From: an uncultured Tateyamaria sp.
Lineage (GTDB): Bacteria; Pseudomonadota; Alphaproteobacteria; Rhodobacterales; Rhodobacteraceae
Reading direction: 5' to 3'
DNA: 64,000 nucleotides
Assembly (NCBI RefSeq): GCF_947497045.1
Contig: NZ_CANMEU010000014.1
Coordinates: forward strand, 1 to 64,000
Position numbers and translations under genes: made by a program. Below the pieces are notes generated by a model, which saw nothing but the letters and a program-made list of their open reading frames with translations, did not search any database and was not told where the DNA came from. Shown here piece after piece: positions 34,049 through 42,812 of this stretch. The stretch's first letter is position 1; each line of letters opens with the position of its first letter.

Positions 34049-34480
34049 TCAAAAATTTGCCAACTCCGTAATGTCGTCAAGTATCGTTTGATCACCCTCT
34101 TCCCTGTGAATTAGAGAAAGAAGCCCTTCCCGCCAGTCTTGTTTTCCCTCTGAGATCTCGCGCTTCATGATCTCAAGGCCACCATTAGCATATTCTTCAA
34201 AGCAAAGGACACGCTCTACTTCGTTTGAGGGAGCCAGCATCTTTGGGTCTTTGTTCTCTTCGATCGCAATCATGCTCATGATCGTGCGATCAAAATCGCC
34301 TCTGAAAACTTCAAGATCGATCGGTTCAGAGCTCTTCTGGAAGGATTTCCGGTTGCCCCTGCGGAAGCCTAGTGCAGCTGCAAAGACAAGTGCATCCTTG
34401 AAGGTTGGGAAAATCCCTTCGTCCCGTAACTCGCTCAGCATATCTTCAAATTCGGCGGGTCGTCTTACTCTAGTGGCCAA
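34049..34480 (-). CDS. Dnd-system-associated small protein (dnd_assoc_4-like)
   Basis: A 143-residue protein taken from a TTG that overlaps the stop of the SMC-like gene and has GAGGAGG at ideal spacing; the longer frame from 34549 lacks support. It contains RRPAEFEDMLSELRDEGIFP, TFKDALVFAAALGFRRGNR and LCFEEYANGGLEIMKREI. The pattern matches my memory of the family named dnd system-associated protein 4. It is the last gene of the Dnd-linked interference module. Its biochemical role is not known to me. The call is by motif recall and context, not a search. Confidence 0.7.
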   Translation of the reverse strand: MATRVRRPAEFEDMLSELRDEGIFPTFKDALVFAAALGFRRGNRKSFQKSSEPIDLEVFRGDFDRTIMSMIAIEENKDPKMLAPSNEVERVLCFEEYANGGLEIMKREISEGKQDWREGLLSLIHREEGDQTILDDITELANF

Positions 34481-36521
34481 GGTAGCCCTCCTCAATCTTG
34501 GTGAACTCAGGCCCCTCGGTACGCTTAACGTAGTCACTATCTTCCTCACGGCCCTTCGATTTTGGGGCGTGATAGATTAAGCTATACTCCTTGCCGATAA
34601 ATGGGCGACACTTGTCGTCAACTTCCTTGCTCCACTGAGAGTTAGAAGCAAATATGATTACTTGATCGGCGAGATCAGGAATGTGCTGGGCGATCTTCTC
34701 ACGATATTCGCGATCCAGAGCGCCAAATGGTGAATCCATGATCAGTGGATACACGCCGCCTTTAAAGAAAGTTGTTTTTGCTTTGTTACGTTCCTTTGCG
34801 AGGTTTACCAAGCTCGCAATGAAGCTCAGACTAATGACCTGGTTCTCACCCGTCGACTTCTCAGAAACGGGCTGCTTTCCTACCCCTGGTATGTCTTTGA
34901 ATATTCTCAAGGTATAGTCGCTATCAATCTCCGCATAGAAGTCTTTGCGTAGGATGCTCTGGAAAGTGTCATTGACCTTGGACGAGAGATGGTGTCGCGT
35001 CTCCTCAGCTAAAGCCTCATGAAGATTGTCAATGAGACTTTTGCAGGCTTCTGCGAACTCAAGCTTCTGTCTTGCCAAGTCTTCTTTTTGAGATTTGGAT
35101 TGGACTTTGTCGATCTCTTTTTTGATCTTAGCCAAGTCGTCGTTCAGCGTTTCGATCGCATCTTTCGCCTTGACGATTTTCAAGCGCTCGTCCGCTTGTA
35201 GTTGAGTCAACTCGTTCCGCCGCTCTTCAAGACGTTTTACATCTTCAATATCAGAAGACCCCAAGCTGCTACTGATCTCGTCAAGCTCTTCTGCGATCGC
35301 TTTTAGGCGTTTGTTGAATTCACTTTCTTTTGCGGACCAAATCGAGAGCTGTGCATATAGCCGGTTTCTCTCACGTGGCATTGCTCTTAGGTTGCTTACG
35401 ACATCGGTAAACGCGGCCTCCAGATCCTCTCCTGTTGCCTGATCTCGATAACCTTCGAGAGCTGATCTAGCTTGCGAGCCCTCCTGTAGCTCTGTACCGC
35501 AAATGCACTTCGCGTCATGCAGCAGATCGTCGATGAAGGTGCGTCTGATTTTGTACGGCAGTTCGCCCTTCTTACGACAATCTTCTAGAACATTGGATAC
35601 AGAGGTCACGGTATCGTTCAGGAAAGCCAGCGCACCAGTCTGAGAGACCAGGTCCATTCTATCTTGGCTGAGGTTCTCAAGCTCGCCTTCAATTTTGCCT
35701 TTTTCAGTCTCCAGACTTCGCCTTTGCTCTGCCTTCGCCTTCACATCAGCAATCTGCTCATAAGATGCGTTGATGGCATCAAGTTCGGTTTGAAATCCTT
35801 TGTTAGATTTCGATGCAGTTTCCCGCTCCTGTTTGCGTTGATCTATCTCAGTGTTGATCTTCGCTTCTTGCTCAAGCAGCTCGCGGTAGTCAGAAGAGGC
35901 CGTTTCACTTGCTTCTTTCCGTAAGTCCTTAATCACCAGACGCCCAAGATGATCACTGGCACGGTCGATGATCTCTAAGCCCATCAAGGTCTTGATGGCT
36001 TCTCGGATTTCACCGGATGCAGACACATTCGCGAGTTTTTCGATCCGCTCTCCATTAAAGAAGAAATACGAATGCATCTGCTCAGGTATCAATTGATTGA
36101 TACGGTTGGCCGGATTTTGCGCTGTTTCGGTTCCGCCCTTTTCGTTTATCCAATGAAGGGTCGGAACAGATTTTCCGATTGCATCGACCTCCAAAGCATC
36201 ACTTGTGCGCTTGAAATCTTGTTTTCGATGTACAGTGTAAGTCGAGCCTTCATGCTCAAACTTGAGCTCTAAGCTTAGCTCCGCAACTGATCCAATGGCC
36301 GTCTCGGATAAAGCAAGTTCATTTAAAATTGTTTGATTGCCAGTGTCAAAGTCTGTAGTTCCATACAGCACCCATTTGAAGGCATTTAAGAGGGAAGTTT
36401 TCCCAGAACCATTTTCACCGTGAATAACAGTTATCCTTGATGTATCATCGGAAAGAAACTTCAGCTCGCATTCCCCATAAAACTGGCGGAAGTTCTTGAT
36501 TTTTAGCTGAAGTATTCTCAT
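34470..36521 (-). CDS. SMC/RecN-like ATPase of the Dnd-linked interference module (DndD-like)
   Basis: A 683-residue ABC-type ATPase. Walker A VIHGENGSGKTSLLNAFKW lies at residues ~33-51. The long coiled coil (~210-500) has a cysteine motif near its middle (KCICG, residues 338-342), like the hook of Rad50/SbcC or DndD. The C-terminal head has ENQVISLSFIASLV (signature region) and YPLIMDSPFGALD (Walker B, D-loop). It resembles DndD but is a distinct paralogue of the dndD gene 8 kb away. It overlaps the 62-aa gene by 4 bp. It probably uses ATP to act on DNA with the helicase-nuclease encoded upstream. Confidence 0.85.
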   Translation of the reverse strand: MRILQLKIKNFRQFYGECELKFLSDDTSRITVIHGENGSGKTSLLNAFKWVLYGTTDFDTGNQTILNELALSETAIGSVAELSLELKFEHEGSTYTVHRKQDFKRTSDALEVDAIGKSVPTLHWINEKGGTETAQNPANRINQLIPEQMHSYFFFNGERIEKLANVSASGEIREAIKTLMGLEIIDRASDHLGRLVIKDLRKEASETASSDYRELLEQEAKINTEIDQRKQERETASKSNKGFQTELDAINASYEQIADVKAKAEQRRSLETEKGKIEGELENLSQDRMDLVSQTGALAFLNDTVTSVSNVLEDCRKKGELPYKIRRTFIDDLLHDAKCICGTELQEGSQARSALEGYRDQATGEDLEAAFTDVVSNLRAMPRERNRLYAQLSIWSAKESEFNKRLKAIAEELDEISSSLGSSDIEDVKRLEERRNELTQLQADERLKIVKAKDAIETLNDDLAKIKKEIDKVQSKSQKEDLARQKLEFAEACKSLIDNLHEALAEETRHHLSSKVNDTFQSILRKDFYAEIDSDYTLRIFKDIPGVGKQPVSEKSTGENQVISLSFIASLVNLAKERNKAKTTFFKGGVYPLIMDSPFGALDREYREKIAQHIPDLADQVIIFASNSQWSKEVDDKCRPFIGKEYSLIYHAPKSKGREEDSDYVKRTEGPEFTKIEEGYLGH

Positions 36522-36706
36522 CTTTGATACTCCCGCTCAATAACCTGTCTGATGCGTTGCGCGATTTCTTTGTCTTTGCCAGCAGAAGCAGTGTTCTTAT
36601 AGCCTTGAAATTCTTGTTCCTGCTTCAATATCTCATTTACAGCCTTTTTCACTCTGGGTGATGCTGAATCTAAAACCTCTTTTGGGGATTTGCTTCGCTC
36701 GTTCAT
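36518..36706 (-). CDS. Small charged protein within the interference module
   Basis: A 62-residue lysine- and glutamate-rich, helical protein (PRVKKAVNEILKQEQEFQGY, KEIAQRIRQVIEREYQR). Its stop overlaps the SMC-like gene start by 4 bp (ATGA), which supports real translation. AGAGGA lies about 11 bp upstream. No family is recognised; it may be an adaptor between the ATPase and the helicase. Confidence 0.55.
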   Translation of the reverse strand: MNERSKSPKEVLDSASPRVKKAVNEILKQEQEFQGYKNTASAGKDKEIAQRIRQVIEREYQR

Positions 36707-36744
36707 TCTAAATGTATTCCTCTAAGTACATTGATATATACCTG

Positions 36745-38829
36745 TTAATGGTCAAGGAGGTTAAGGCTTTTCTTGATCTCAGTAATCACGGAGAGTGCTT
36801 CACCATAGTTTTCTGCAAGCATAGCAAATTCGTTGAACCTCGCCAGCTCGCGTTTCATCAGGGATCGCTCTACGTTGGATGGAGCCTGATCTGACAATTT
36901 TTCTAGATCCGGCACAACGATAAAGTCATAGATGTATGCTCTGCTCTTTCCTTCAGAGCGCCGAAGTACCCTACCTCGTCTTTGGACAAACTCTTTCGGG
37001 TTTGCAGATGAAGCCAAGATGTAGGCTGTCCGCGTCATTGGTACATCGACCCCTTCATCTAGGCATCGGATAGCGAGCAATGCTTGTATGTCTCCAGCCG
37101 CGAACTGCTTCAGCAACTTCGACCTCTCGTCATTGTTTTCTTCTGAAGTGAACGGGCTAGCCCTCAACCCTAGTTCACCCCCTACCCTCGCAAGAGCAGT
37201 ATCGATGTAACGCTGACCATTTTCCTTGCTATCGCCACAATAGATCAAAGTATGTGAGACATCTCGCTGCTGCTTCAGAAGCTTGATTAACTCCGGTAGC
37301 TTGTTTCGCGCTTTGCCTACCAAACGAGCTCGTTTGATCAACAACCGGTTCAGCTGTTCGCCCTTATCACTATCAGGCTTGGCTGCTTGGCCGAACAGCC
37401 TGCCAATCCTCGTCGAGAGCTCCGCGTACTCGTCTTGCTCATCTTCGTCCAAGTGCACGAGGATCGGGTAGTAAAGATATCGGCAGAGATGCCCTCCGCT
37501 GATCGCCTTGTCCAGGCCATAGTCTAAGACAATCTCGCCGAAATACCTTTTGAGACCGTCAGTCCCATCTTCATCGCCGTAGCGATCAGGCGTCGCCGTT
37601 AATCCAAGTCGAAATGCAGCGCTCTCTGGGAGCGCTTTTAGGTTAGATGGCGCACCCAAATTATGAGCTTCATCTCCAACAAATAGGATGTTGCCATTAA
37701 ATGAGCCCAGGACAGACTGGAATGGCTTGTCCGCCATAGACGCATTAACCGCGATGAGCATTACGTGCTGCGTTGCCTTTGATCGCAGTTCATTCAGGCG
37801 CCTTTGGCATTCTTCCATCCAGCGATTGACGCCGCCGTAGCACAGGACAGGTTCAAACCCGAACTCTTTAGCTTCTCTGGCCCATTGTTCTGCGAGGTGT
37901 TGATAAGGGACCGTAACAACGATGCAAAGCTGGCCGTTCTTCTGGGCAACAAAATCATTCAGCCTCGTCACTGCCGTCAAAGCAGTCACTGTCTTACCGG
38001 TTCCCGTTGCCATGTGGAGAATCCCGCGACCATTATTCTTGAACCATTTACGTATCCCCTCTTCTTGGTAGCCACGTAGGCGACCGTCAGTCAGGAAGTG
38101 TTCAGGCACACGAGGAGAGCTTGGCTTTTCAGGCGGAAACAATTCGTAGTGTCTTGAGCTATCTTGAGCATCGCTGACGAACCTCTCAAGATCGGCTGAA
38201 GAAGGGTCAAACAGCGCCAAGTTCGGATCGAGCCCTCTCCACATTCGATCAAAGGAAGCTGCGATGTGGTTGTTCCTTTCTAAGCTTTCACTTGATTTCC
38301 AATCGCAAAAAACGCTGAAAGCTTCCCAATTGGTGCCAGCTCCACCGGTCAAATTGTAGGACCCTTGAAAGCCGACCCGGTTTCCAAGCTCATCTGTGAA
38401 GATACCTTGTTTGGCATGCAAGATTCCGGAAAGCCTATTCTTCGGAATGCCCACTTTGAAAGTCAGCACGCCATCACGTAGAAGCCACCCGAGCGCTTCA
38501 CGCGTATGTTGTGTAAGACTCTCGTAGAAATCTTCATACGTTTGAGAAATGAGGTCTTGGACACGCTCATCCGACAGCTGACCATCAACCTGAAGGCTCC
38601 TGAAGTCCTCGAGAGAAATTTCGGGTGAGATCACCCACCTGGCTTTACCTCCGTTGATTGCAAAGGTTGCCATGCCATGTGCTGCATCGCGTAACCACGC
38701 GCTGCTAAAATACCCGACAGCTATGTCATACTGTTGCGCACGCTCAAGAACAGGATCGAAGAAATCCTCTACAGGATCATTCTCGCTCGTTGTGATGTAA
38801 AAAGGGAGTTTCAGGGTCTCAAGGGACAT
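36745..38829 (-). CDS. PLD-nuclease/SF2-helicase fusion, Dnd-linked restriction enzyme
   Basis: A 694-residue protein. The N-terminal domain has a phospholipase-D-type active site: LHAKQGIF (H138, K140) and GSYNLTGGAGTNWEAF (N159, E169). The helicase core has Walker A HMATGTGKTVTAL (274-280), DEAH in LFVGDEAHN (386-389), FRLGLTATPDR, and motif VI FVQRRGRVLRRSEGK. This architecture matches the family named DNA phosphorothioation system restriction enzyme. Its ATG overlaps the upstream stop (TGATG), so it is coupled to the 1015-aa protein. It would be the DNA-acting effector that treats unmodified DNA. Whether it cuts or blocks replication cannot be told from sequence. Confidence 0.85.
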   Translation of the reverse strand: MSLETLKLPFYITTSENDPVEDFFDPVLERAQQYDIAVGYFSSAWLRDAAHGMATFAINGGKARWVISPEISLEDFRSLQVDGQLSDERVQDLISQTYEDFYESLTQHTREALGWLLRDGVLTFKVGIPKNRLSGILHAKQGIFTDELGNRVGFQGSYNLTGGAGTNWEAFSVFCDWKSSESLERNNHIAASFDRMWRGLDPNLALFDPSSADLERFVSDAQDSSRHYELFPPEKPSSPRVPEHFLTDGRLRGYQEEGIRKWFKNNGRGILHMATGTGKTVTALTAVTRLNDFVAQKNGQLCIVVTVPYQHLAEQWAREAKEFGFEPVLCYGGVNRWMEECQRRLNELRSKATQHVMLIAVNASMADKPFQSVLGSFNGNILFVGDEAHNLGAPSNLKALPESAAFRLGLTATPDRYGDEDGTDGLKRYFGEIVLDYGLDKAISGGHLCRYLYYPILVHLDEDEQDEYAELSTRIGRLFGQAAKPDSDKGEQLNRLLIKRARLVGKARNKLPELIKLLKQQRDVSHTLIYCGDSKENGQRYIDTALARVGGELGLRASPFTSEENNDERSKLLKQFAAGDIQALLAIRCLDEGVDVPMTRTAYILASSANPKEFVQRRGRVLRRSEGKSRAYIYDFIVVPDLEKLSDQAPSNVERSLMKRELARFNEFAMLAENYGEALSVITEIKKSLNLLDH

Positions 38830-41800
38830 CAATCAATACCAAAATCCCCGAGAATCATCCCAAGCATTTCTTCTCCCTCTCCCTGCTCGCCCTCATTTCG
38901 TTCGAACAAGTGGTCGAGCCGAGTCAGGTCAGATGCACCCCGTGATTTGAGAGCATCACGCACCGCCTCATAGTCTGGCACTCTTGCATTTCCATGTTCT
39001 AAAATTTCATCTCGAATTCTAACGTATCTTGCAACCACTTCAGGCGGCTCAGTTATTGTGATGATCTTTTGGTCAACTTCGAAAATATGGCGGTTCTTTA
39101 GGAAGCTAAGAAGCGGTCTTGTCTGAATCTCGCCCCAAATTGGGCCCAGTACTTCTGAAAGCGCAAATGCCGTCTTTGGGCCGCTTGCCAAAGCGATTGA
39201 GCAAGCCAGTATTAAGTCAGCTTGGCGTTCCTCTTGACCGATGGCCCGCACAGTCAGGTCAAAGCGGCCTCGACCGACCGAAACCGCCTCAGGCGAGTTA
39301 TCGAGACCAATTGATATCGAAGTTGTCAAAACATCCCTCCGGCCTTCAAGCTCCTCGGCAATTTCAACGAGCGTCATCGACCGTTTCGCTTCTGTTAGAA
39401 CGGTTAGCACATCTTCACCAAGGCCGCGGAATTCAGACTTTTTATCATCGGATGCGAGGCCGATCATTAAGCCCCGCTTCGTTTCGAAACGCTCGTCGTC
39501 CTGCACAATTCCAAGGAGCATGTAAGGTCCAAACGCGATTCCGAAGCGTTCAGTCTCCCCTTGAAATAGGCCGGAGAACAGAACTTTAGCGCTGACAAAC
39601 CCACCAATATTTTCTAGGTGGCGAAGTGTGCGGTCCCGAATCTCGTCAATATCGTTGACCGTAAGACTCAGGTTTTCGTAGAGATCATATGTTCCTCTCT
39701 CGACGATGAGGACTTCTTCCAGTCTTGCTAGAGTACTTCCAATGTGATGAATGCTTTCGTCTTTGGCAAAAACCTCATGCATCCGAGCTCTGACTTCGTC
39801 GCAGTGCATGGCGTGCCCAGCCTCTCGAAGGATCAGCACACATCGAATGGACATTGGCAATCTCGCGGCCAGTTCAACAATATCGCCGTCGAAGGTTGCA
39901 TCGAAGCGGTCCGACAACTCGGCTTTAATCTCTGAAAGCGGATAGTCAGGTAACATAGACTCGATTTGTGACAACCGGATTGGAAGGTGTTGGTCACGGA
40001 TCGCAGATACAATCCGCTGTCGAAGTGATCCAGACAAGTCTTCCGGTTCGTGGCTCATCAAGAGCAGATCTTGTTCTTGCACCCAACCTGCTTCGGTTCG
40101 AACACTTTCAGTGTCGAGGAATGATCTCAAGTCGCCGTACGCCAAGTCAACCGCTAGACGCTCCTCTGCAGTTAGTAGCTTGCTTACAGCACTTATCTGT
40201 TCCTCAGAGACGATCTTTCTGTTCTTGAAGAGGTTCTCCAACGACCCCTCCTGCTCAAGCGCGCCCATCAATATTTTTTTTGTGCGCCGTGTCGCGAGCT
40301 TTTGCTTTGCTTTCTTTTCTATCTGACGAATCCGCTCTCGGGTCACGTCATAACTTGAAGCAATTTGTTCAAGCGTCTCGGTTACATCACTATTGATGCC
40401 ATACCGCCGCTGAAGGATGTCTTGCTGCCTGCCATTGAGAGAAGAGACGGATGCCGCGATGATTTCGGCTACTGTCAACTCTTCGATTGAGGCCGTCTCG
40501 GAAGCCTTGATGTCTTCAGGTTTGATGTTCCCGAGTTCAACTATGCTTGCAAGCGATGTGCGCGATACAAATTCGCCTCGCAGCAAACGTCTAAGGTCGG
40601 CTGCAATTTCGCTACCTGCACCACAAATTGAAAGTCGCGCTTCAATCAACCTAGACAAGATTTCGTCGAGTTGTTCGATGCTCTTTCGTCCGCAGCCCGG
40701 CAGCGAACGGATGCGTGAGGCGGTTTCGTCATATGTCTTCAGGAAATCTACAAGACTCTTTCGATGTTCTAACTGATCAAGTTTGAGGAGGTTCGCGAGC
40801 CTAGTCGGCGGTGACCATTCGAACAGTTCATCAGGATACATCATTCCAGAAAGGAACATTTCGGCGGCGGTGATCGCTCGTTGGAAGTAGCCATCCTCGT
40901 TTGAGATCAGTTCTTGGTCACCTTCAGGATCAGTTACGCTTGGCACGAAATTGCGCAAAATCTGATCGAGTTCATCTGCCGACTTGCGCCCGAGGTTCGG
41001 CAGTTTGAGGAATGCTTGCCGGGAGCTTTCCGGGGCTCTCATGTATTCGCACACAGTGTTTACTGGCAGAGCATGGGAGTGTGCTGTGATTGCATTTAAA
41101 AGGCGAACCGAACAATCGGCTTCGCACACGACATCGACTATGCGGTCACCCGCAGTTTGCCTGTTCTGATCGGCTTTGCGCGCGAACTTTCTGACAAGGT
41201 CATCGAGTTCCATTGCGGTCTTTCCGCCAGAGTTCTCGAGTTGTCTGAATGCGTCTCGCGCTGCGTCAGGCGCCCGCATGTAGGCAGCGACAGTATTTGC
41301 AGGCAGCTCTCCTTCGGCATTACGCAACACATTGATCAGCCGCGTTGACGCGAAACTCTGTATTGCCAAGTCTAGAAGTTGTTCTTCTTCTGGAACATTT
41401 TGAGAAGTGGGCCGTCCTGACTGGCGCGGCCGGTTGCTAGAAGTGTACTTGTCCAGTTTCTTGGAATGGACGACTAGAAGCGGTTCATCGATGGCCGAAC
41501 CCAGCCGCAAGACAGTTAAATCGTCGTCAGAATTTGTCCTGGCTTCTATCGGTTCATCGGGCGCTAAGTTGGTAACTTTCGCCTCGGCTCTTTCAGTATT
41601 TTCTTCTTCGACAGCATCTTCAGAATGATTGGTTTCAGTTTGTTCATGCGTTTTGGACATGTTCTCCAAGACTAGCAAAGGAGTCGGTTGCGGATCCTGA
41701 CTTGGTGCCGCGCGGGCTGCACTAGGGTTAGCCGGCCTGATTTTTGAGGCATTCTCAGTGTCAGGTGCGGCTACGCGACTTTGCCCGCCCGTTGCGGCAG

Positions 41801-41876
41801 CAGGAGTCGTTGGCACAGTCTTAACTGTTTCCCGCCTCACGAGAGCTTTGAGTTTCTTGCCCAGTCTTGAAAGCAT
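38829..41876 (-). CDS. Multi-domain DNA-binding protein: three alpha-CTD-like repeats, sigma-70 region 4, winged helices
   Basis: A 1015-residue protein, first gene of the interference module. After a disordered N-terminus (~1-160) come three related segments (~165-232, ~245-312, ~340-410). Each has the form R-L-x-N-x-L ... V-x-x-Y/F-x-x ... L-x-x-L/G-x-G-R-K-S-x-x-x-L-D, the signature of the RNA polymerase alpha C-terminal domain (best copy LPNLGRKSADELDQIL). Residues ~478-535 are a sigma-70 region 4: LNGRQQDILQRRYGI and TLEQIASSYDVTRERIRQIE. The C-terminal half contains repeated winged-helix-like segments, one (~820-876) like HARE-HTH. It probably recognises DNA, perhaps phosphorothioate status. 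A role as a sigma factor is less likely, as region 2 is absent. Confidence 0.8.
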   Translation of the reverse strand: MLSRLGKKLKALVRRETVKTVPTTPAAATGGQSRVAAPDTENASKIRPANPSAARAAPSQDPQPTPLLVLENMSKTHEQTETNHSEDAVEEENTERAEAKVTNLAPDEPIEARTNSDDDLTVLRLGSAIDEPLLVVHSKKLDKYTSSNRPRQSGRPTSQNVPEEEQLLDLAIQSFASTRLINVLRNAEGELPANTVAAYMRAPDAARDAFRQLENSGGKTAMELDDLVRKFARKADQNRQTAGDRIVDVVCEADCSVRLLNAITAHSHALPVNTVCEYMRAPESSRQAFLKLPNLGRKSADELDQILRNFVPSVTDPEGDQELISNEDGYFQRAITAAEMFLSGMMYPDELFEWSPPTRLANLLKLDQLEHRKSLVDFLKTYDETASRIRSLPGCGRKSIEQLDEILSRLIEARLSICGAGSEIAADLRRLLRGEFVSRTSLASIVELGNIKPEDIKASETASIEELTVAEIIAASVSSLNGRQQDILQRRYGINSDVTETLEQIASSYDVTRERIRQIEKKAKQKLATRRTKKILMGALEQEGSLENLFKNRKIVSEEQISAVSKLLTAEERLAVDLAYGDLRSFLDTESVRTEAGWVQEQDLLLMSHEPEDLSGSLRQRIVSAIRDQHLPIRLSQIESMLPDYPLSEIKAELSDRFDATFDGDIVELAARLPMSIRCVLILREAGHAMHCDEVRARMHEVFAKDESIHHIGSTLARLEEVLIVERGTYDLYENLSLTVNDIDEIRDRTLRHLENIGGFVSAKVLFSGLFQGETERFGIAFGPYMLLGIVQDDERFETKRGLMIGLASDDKKSEFRGLGEDVLTVLTEAKRSMTLVEIAEELEGRRDVLTTSISIGLDNSPEAVSVGRGRFDLTVRAIGQEERQADLILACSIALASGPKTAFALSEVLGPIWGEIQTRPLLSFLKNRHIFEVDQKIITITEPPEVVARYVRIRDEILEHGNARVPDYEAVRDALKSRGASDLTRLDHLFERNEGEQGEGEEMLGMILGDFGID

Positions 41877-41894
41877 GTCGTCTGCTTACGGCCC

Positions 41895-41922
41895 CTTATA
41901 ACCTACTAGAAAAGCAACACAA
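41895..41922 (-). promoter_or_regulatory. Probable promoter of the interference module
   Basis: On the minus strand TTGTGT (41917-41922) and TATAAG (41895-41900) are 16 bp apart and lie just upstream of the 1015-aa gene. The rest of the 333-bp gap up to the secreted-protein gene is AT-rich with short frames that lack good start signals. A plus-strand promoter for the secreted protein must also be in it, but I could not assign one. Confidence 0.4.
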
Positions 41923-42209
41923 AGATCACCACTATGCCTTCAATCTACCGATTGAACCTTCCAAACGCTATGTGTTTGAGAAGAAAAATCTAGAACCTTG
42001 CTTGCAATACCTAGAATGCCTGGATCTGTCACGGTTTGATACCACTTTTTACTTCGCCAAAGAAGATTGACTGAAACGGAAGGACTAATTCATTGACGAC
42101 CATACGACACGATTCAGTTGCTCTGAATTGGCACTGTTCAGGATTTGCTCTTTCGCTTACTATTAGTCTGATCGTTGCGATCAAGTACTTGACCGAGGAG
42201 AAATTAAGT

Positions 42210-42812
42210 ATGAGATCTCTGTTTCTCGTTGCTACACTTCTTATATGGAATTCGACAACTATTTTTGCTGACCCCATCACAGACAATAATAAAGTTCTGG
42301 CACCGCCACTGTATGCAGAAGGCGACAGAAACTGCACGGCAGAGCTCTTGTTTAAGCCCTTAGCTAACATTGAGAACCATGCTTACGTAGTTGTGACTGG
42401 ACCAAATGGCTCTCAACTAGAATTGCGTGGCGGTCCTGAAAAAGGTGGTCCGACTGGAAATCCGCAAAGCTGTGCTGCTACGAACCATCCTTGGGGAGCT
42501 GTAGTCGCTTATATCGGGAAACACGGGCTGCTTGCCGAAGGAGTTCATTCGCCAGATGGGAACGTATCTTCACCTTCGGCTCGTGTAGAGATTGGTGCCG
42601 GAGCCCAGTCTAACGTTTGCAAGATGGCAAATTGTATGATGACCGTAATGAAATCTTTAGGCGCTAGCTGCGAAAACTATATTCTTGGCGTGGCAAAAAT
42701 GCGTAATTCCAATACAATCGTGTCACAGGCCCTTGCCTCTTGCGGGGTGCCGGATCCACTGCCGAACGGATTGACCGCTGCAGGCTGGGGTGAGAGCTGG
42801 TTCTGGAACTAG
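42210..42812 (+). CDS. Secreted protein, possible permuted papain/NlpC-like fold
   Basis: A 200-residue protein from ATG MRSLFLVATLLIWNSTTIFA behind GAGGAG; the longer frame upstream has no ribosome-binding site. The signal peptide is clear. The mature part has IENHAYVVVTGPNGSQLELR, SNVCKMANCMMTVMKSLGASC and MRNSNTIVSQALASCG. The His in the first segment and the NSNT-x-V pattern recall circularly permuted NlpC/P60-type proteins, but a nucleophile is not certain. Several cysteines may form disulphides. It lies between the two Dnd modules and is convergent with dndA (4-bp tail overlap), unlike the defence genes around it. Confidence 0.6.
   Translation: MRSLFLVATLLIWNSTTIFADPITDNNKVLAPPLYAEGDRNCTAELLFKPLANIENHAYVVVTGPNGSQLELRGGPEKGGPTGNPQSCAATNHPWGAVVAYIGKHGLLAEGVHSPDGNVSSPSARVEIGAGAQSNVCKMANCMMTVMKSLGASCENYILGVAKMRNSNTIVSQALASCGVPDPLPNGLTAAGWGESWFWN

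Noticed and set aside
38829-41876. Reading the 1015-aa protein as a true sigma factor
   Set aside because: Only region 4 is present; no region 2 core-binding or -10 recognition segment was seen.
41867-42070. 67-aa plus-strand frame upstream of the secreted protein
   Set aside because: Starts at TTG inside the antisense 1015-aa gene with no ribosome-binding site; overlaps the module promoter.
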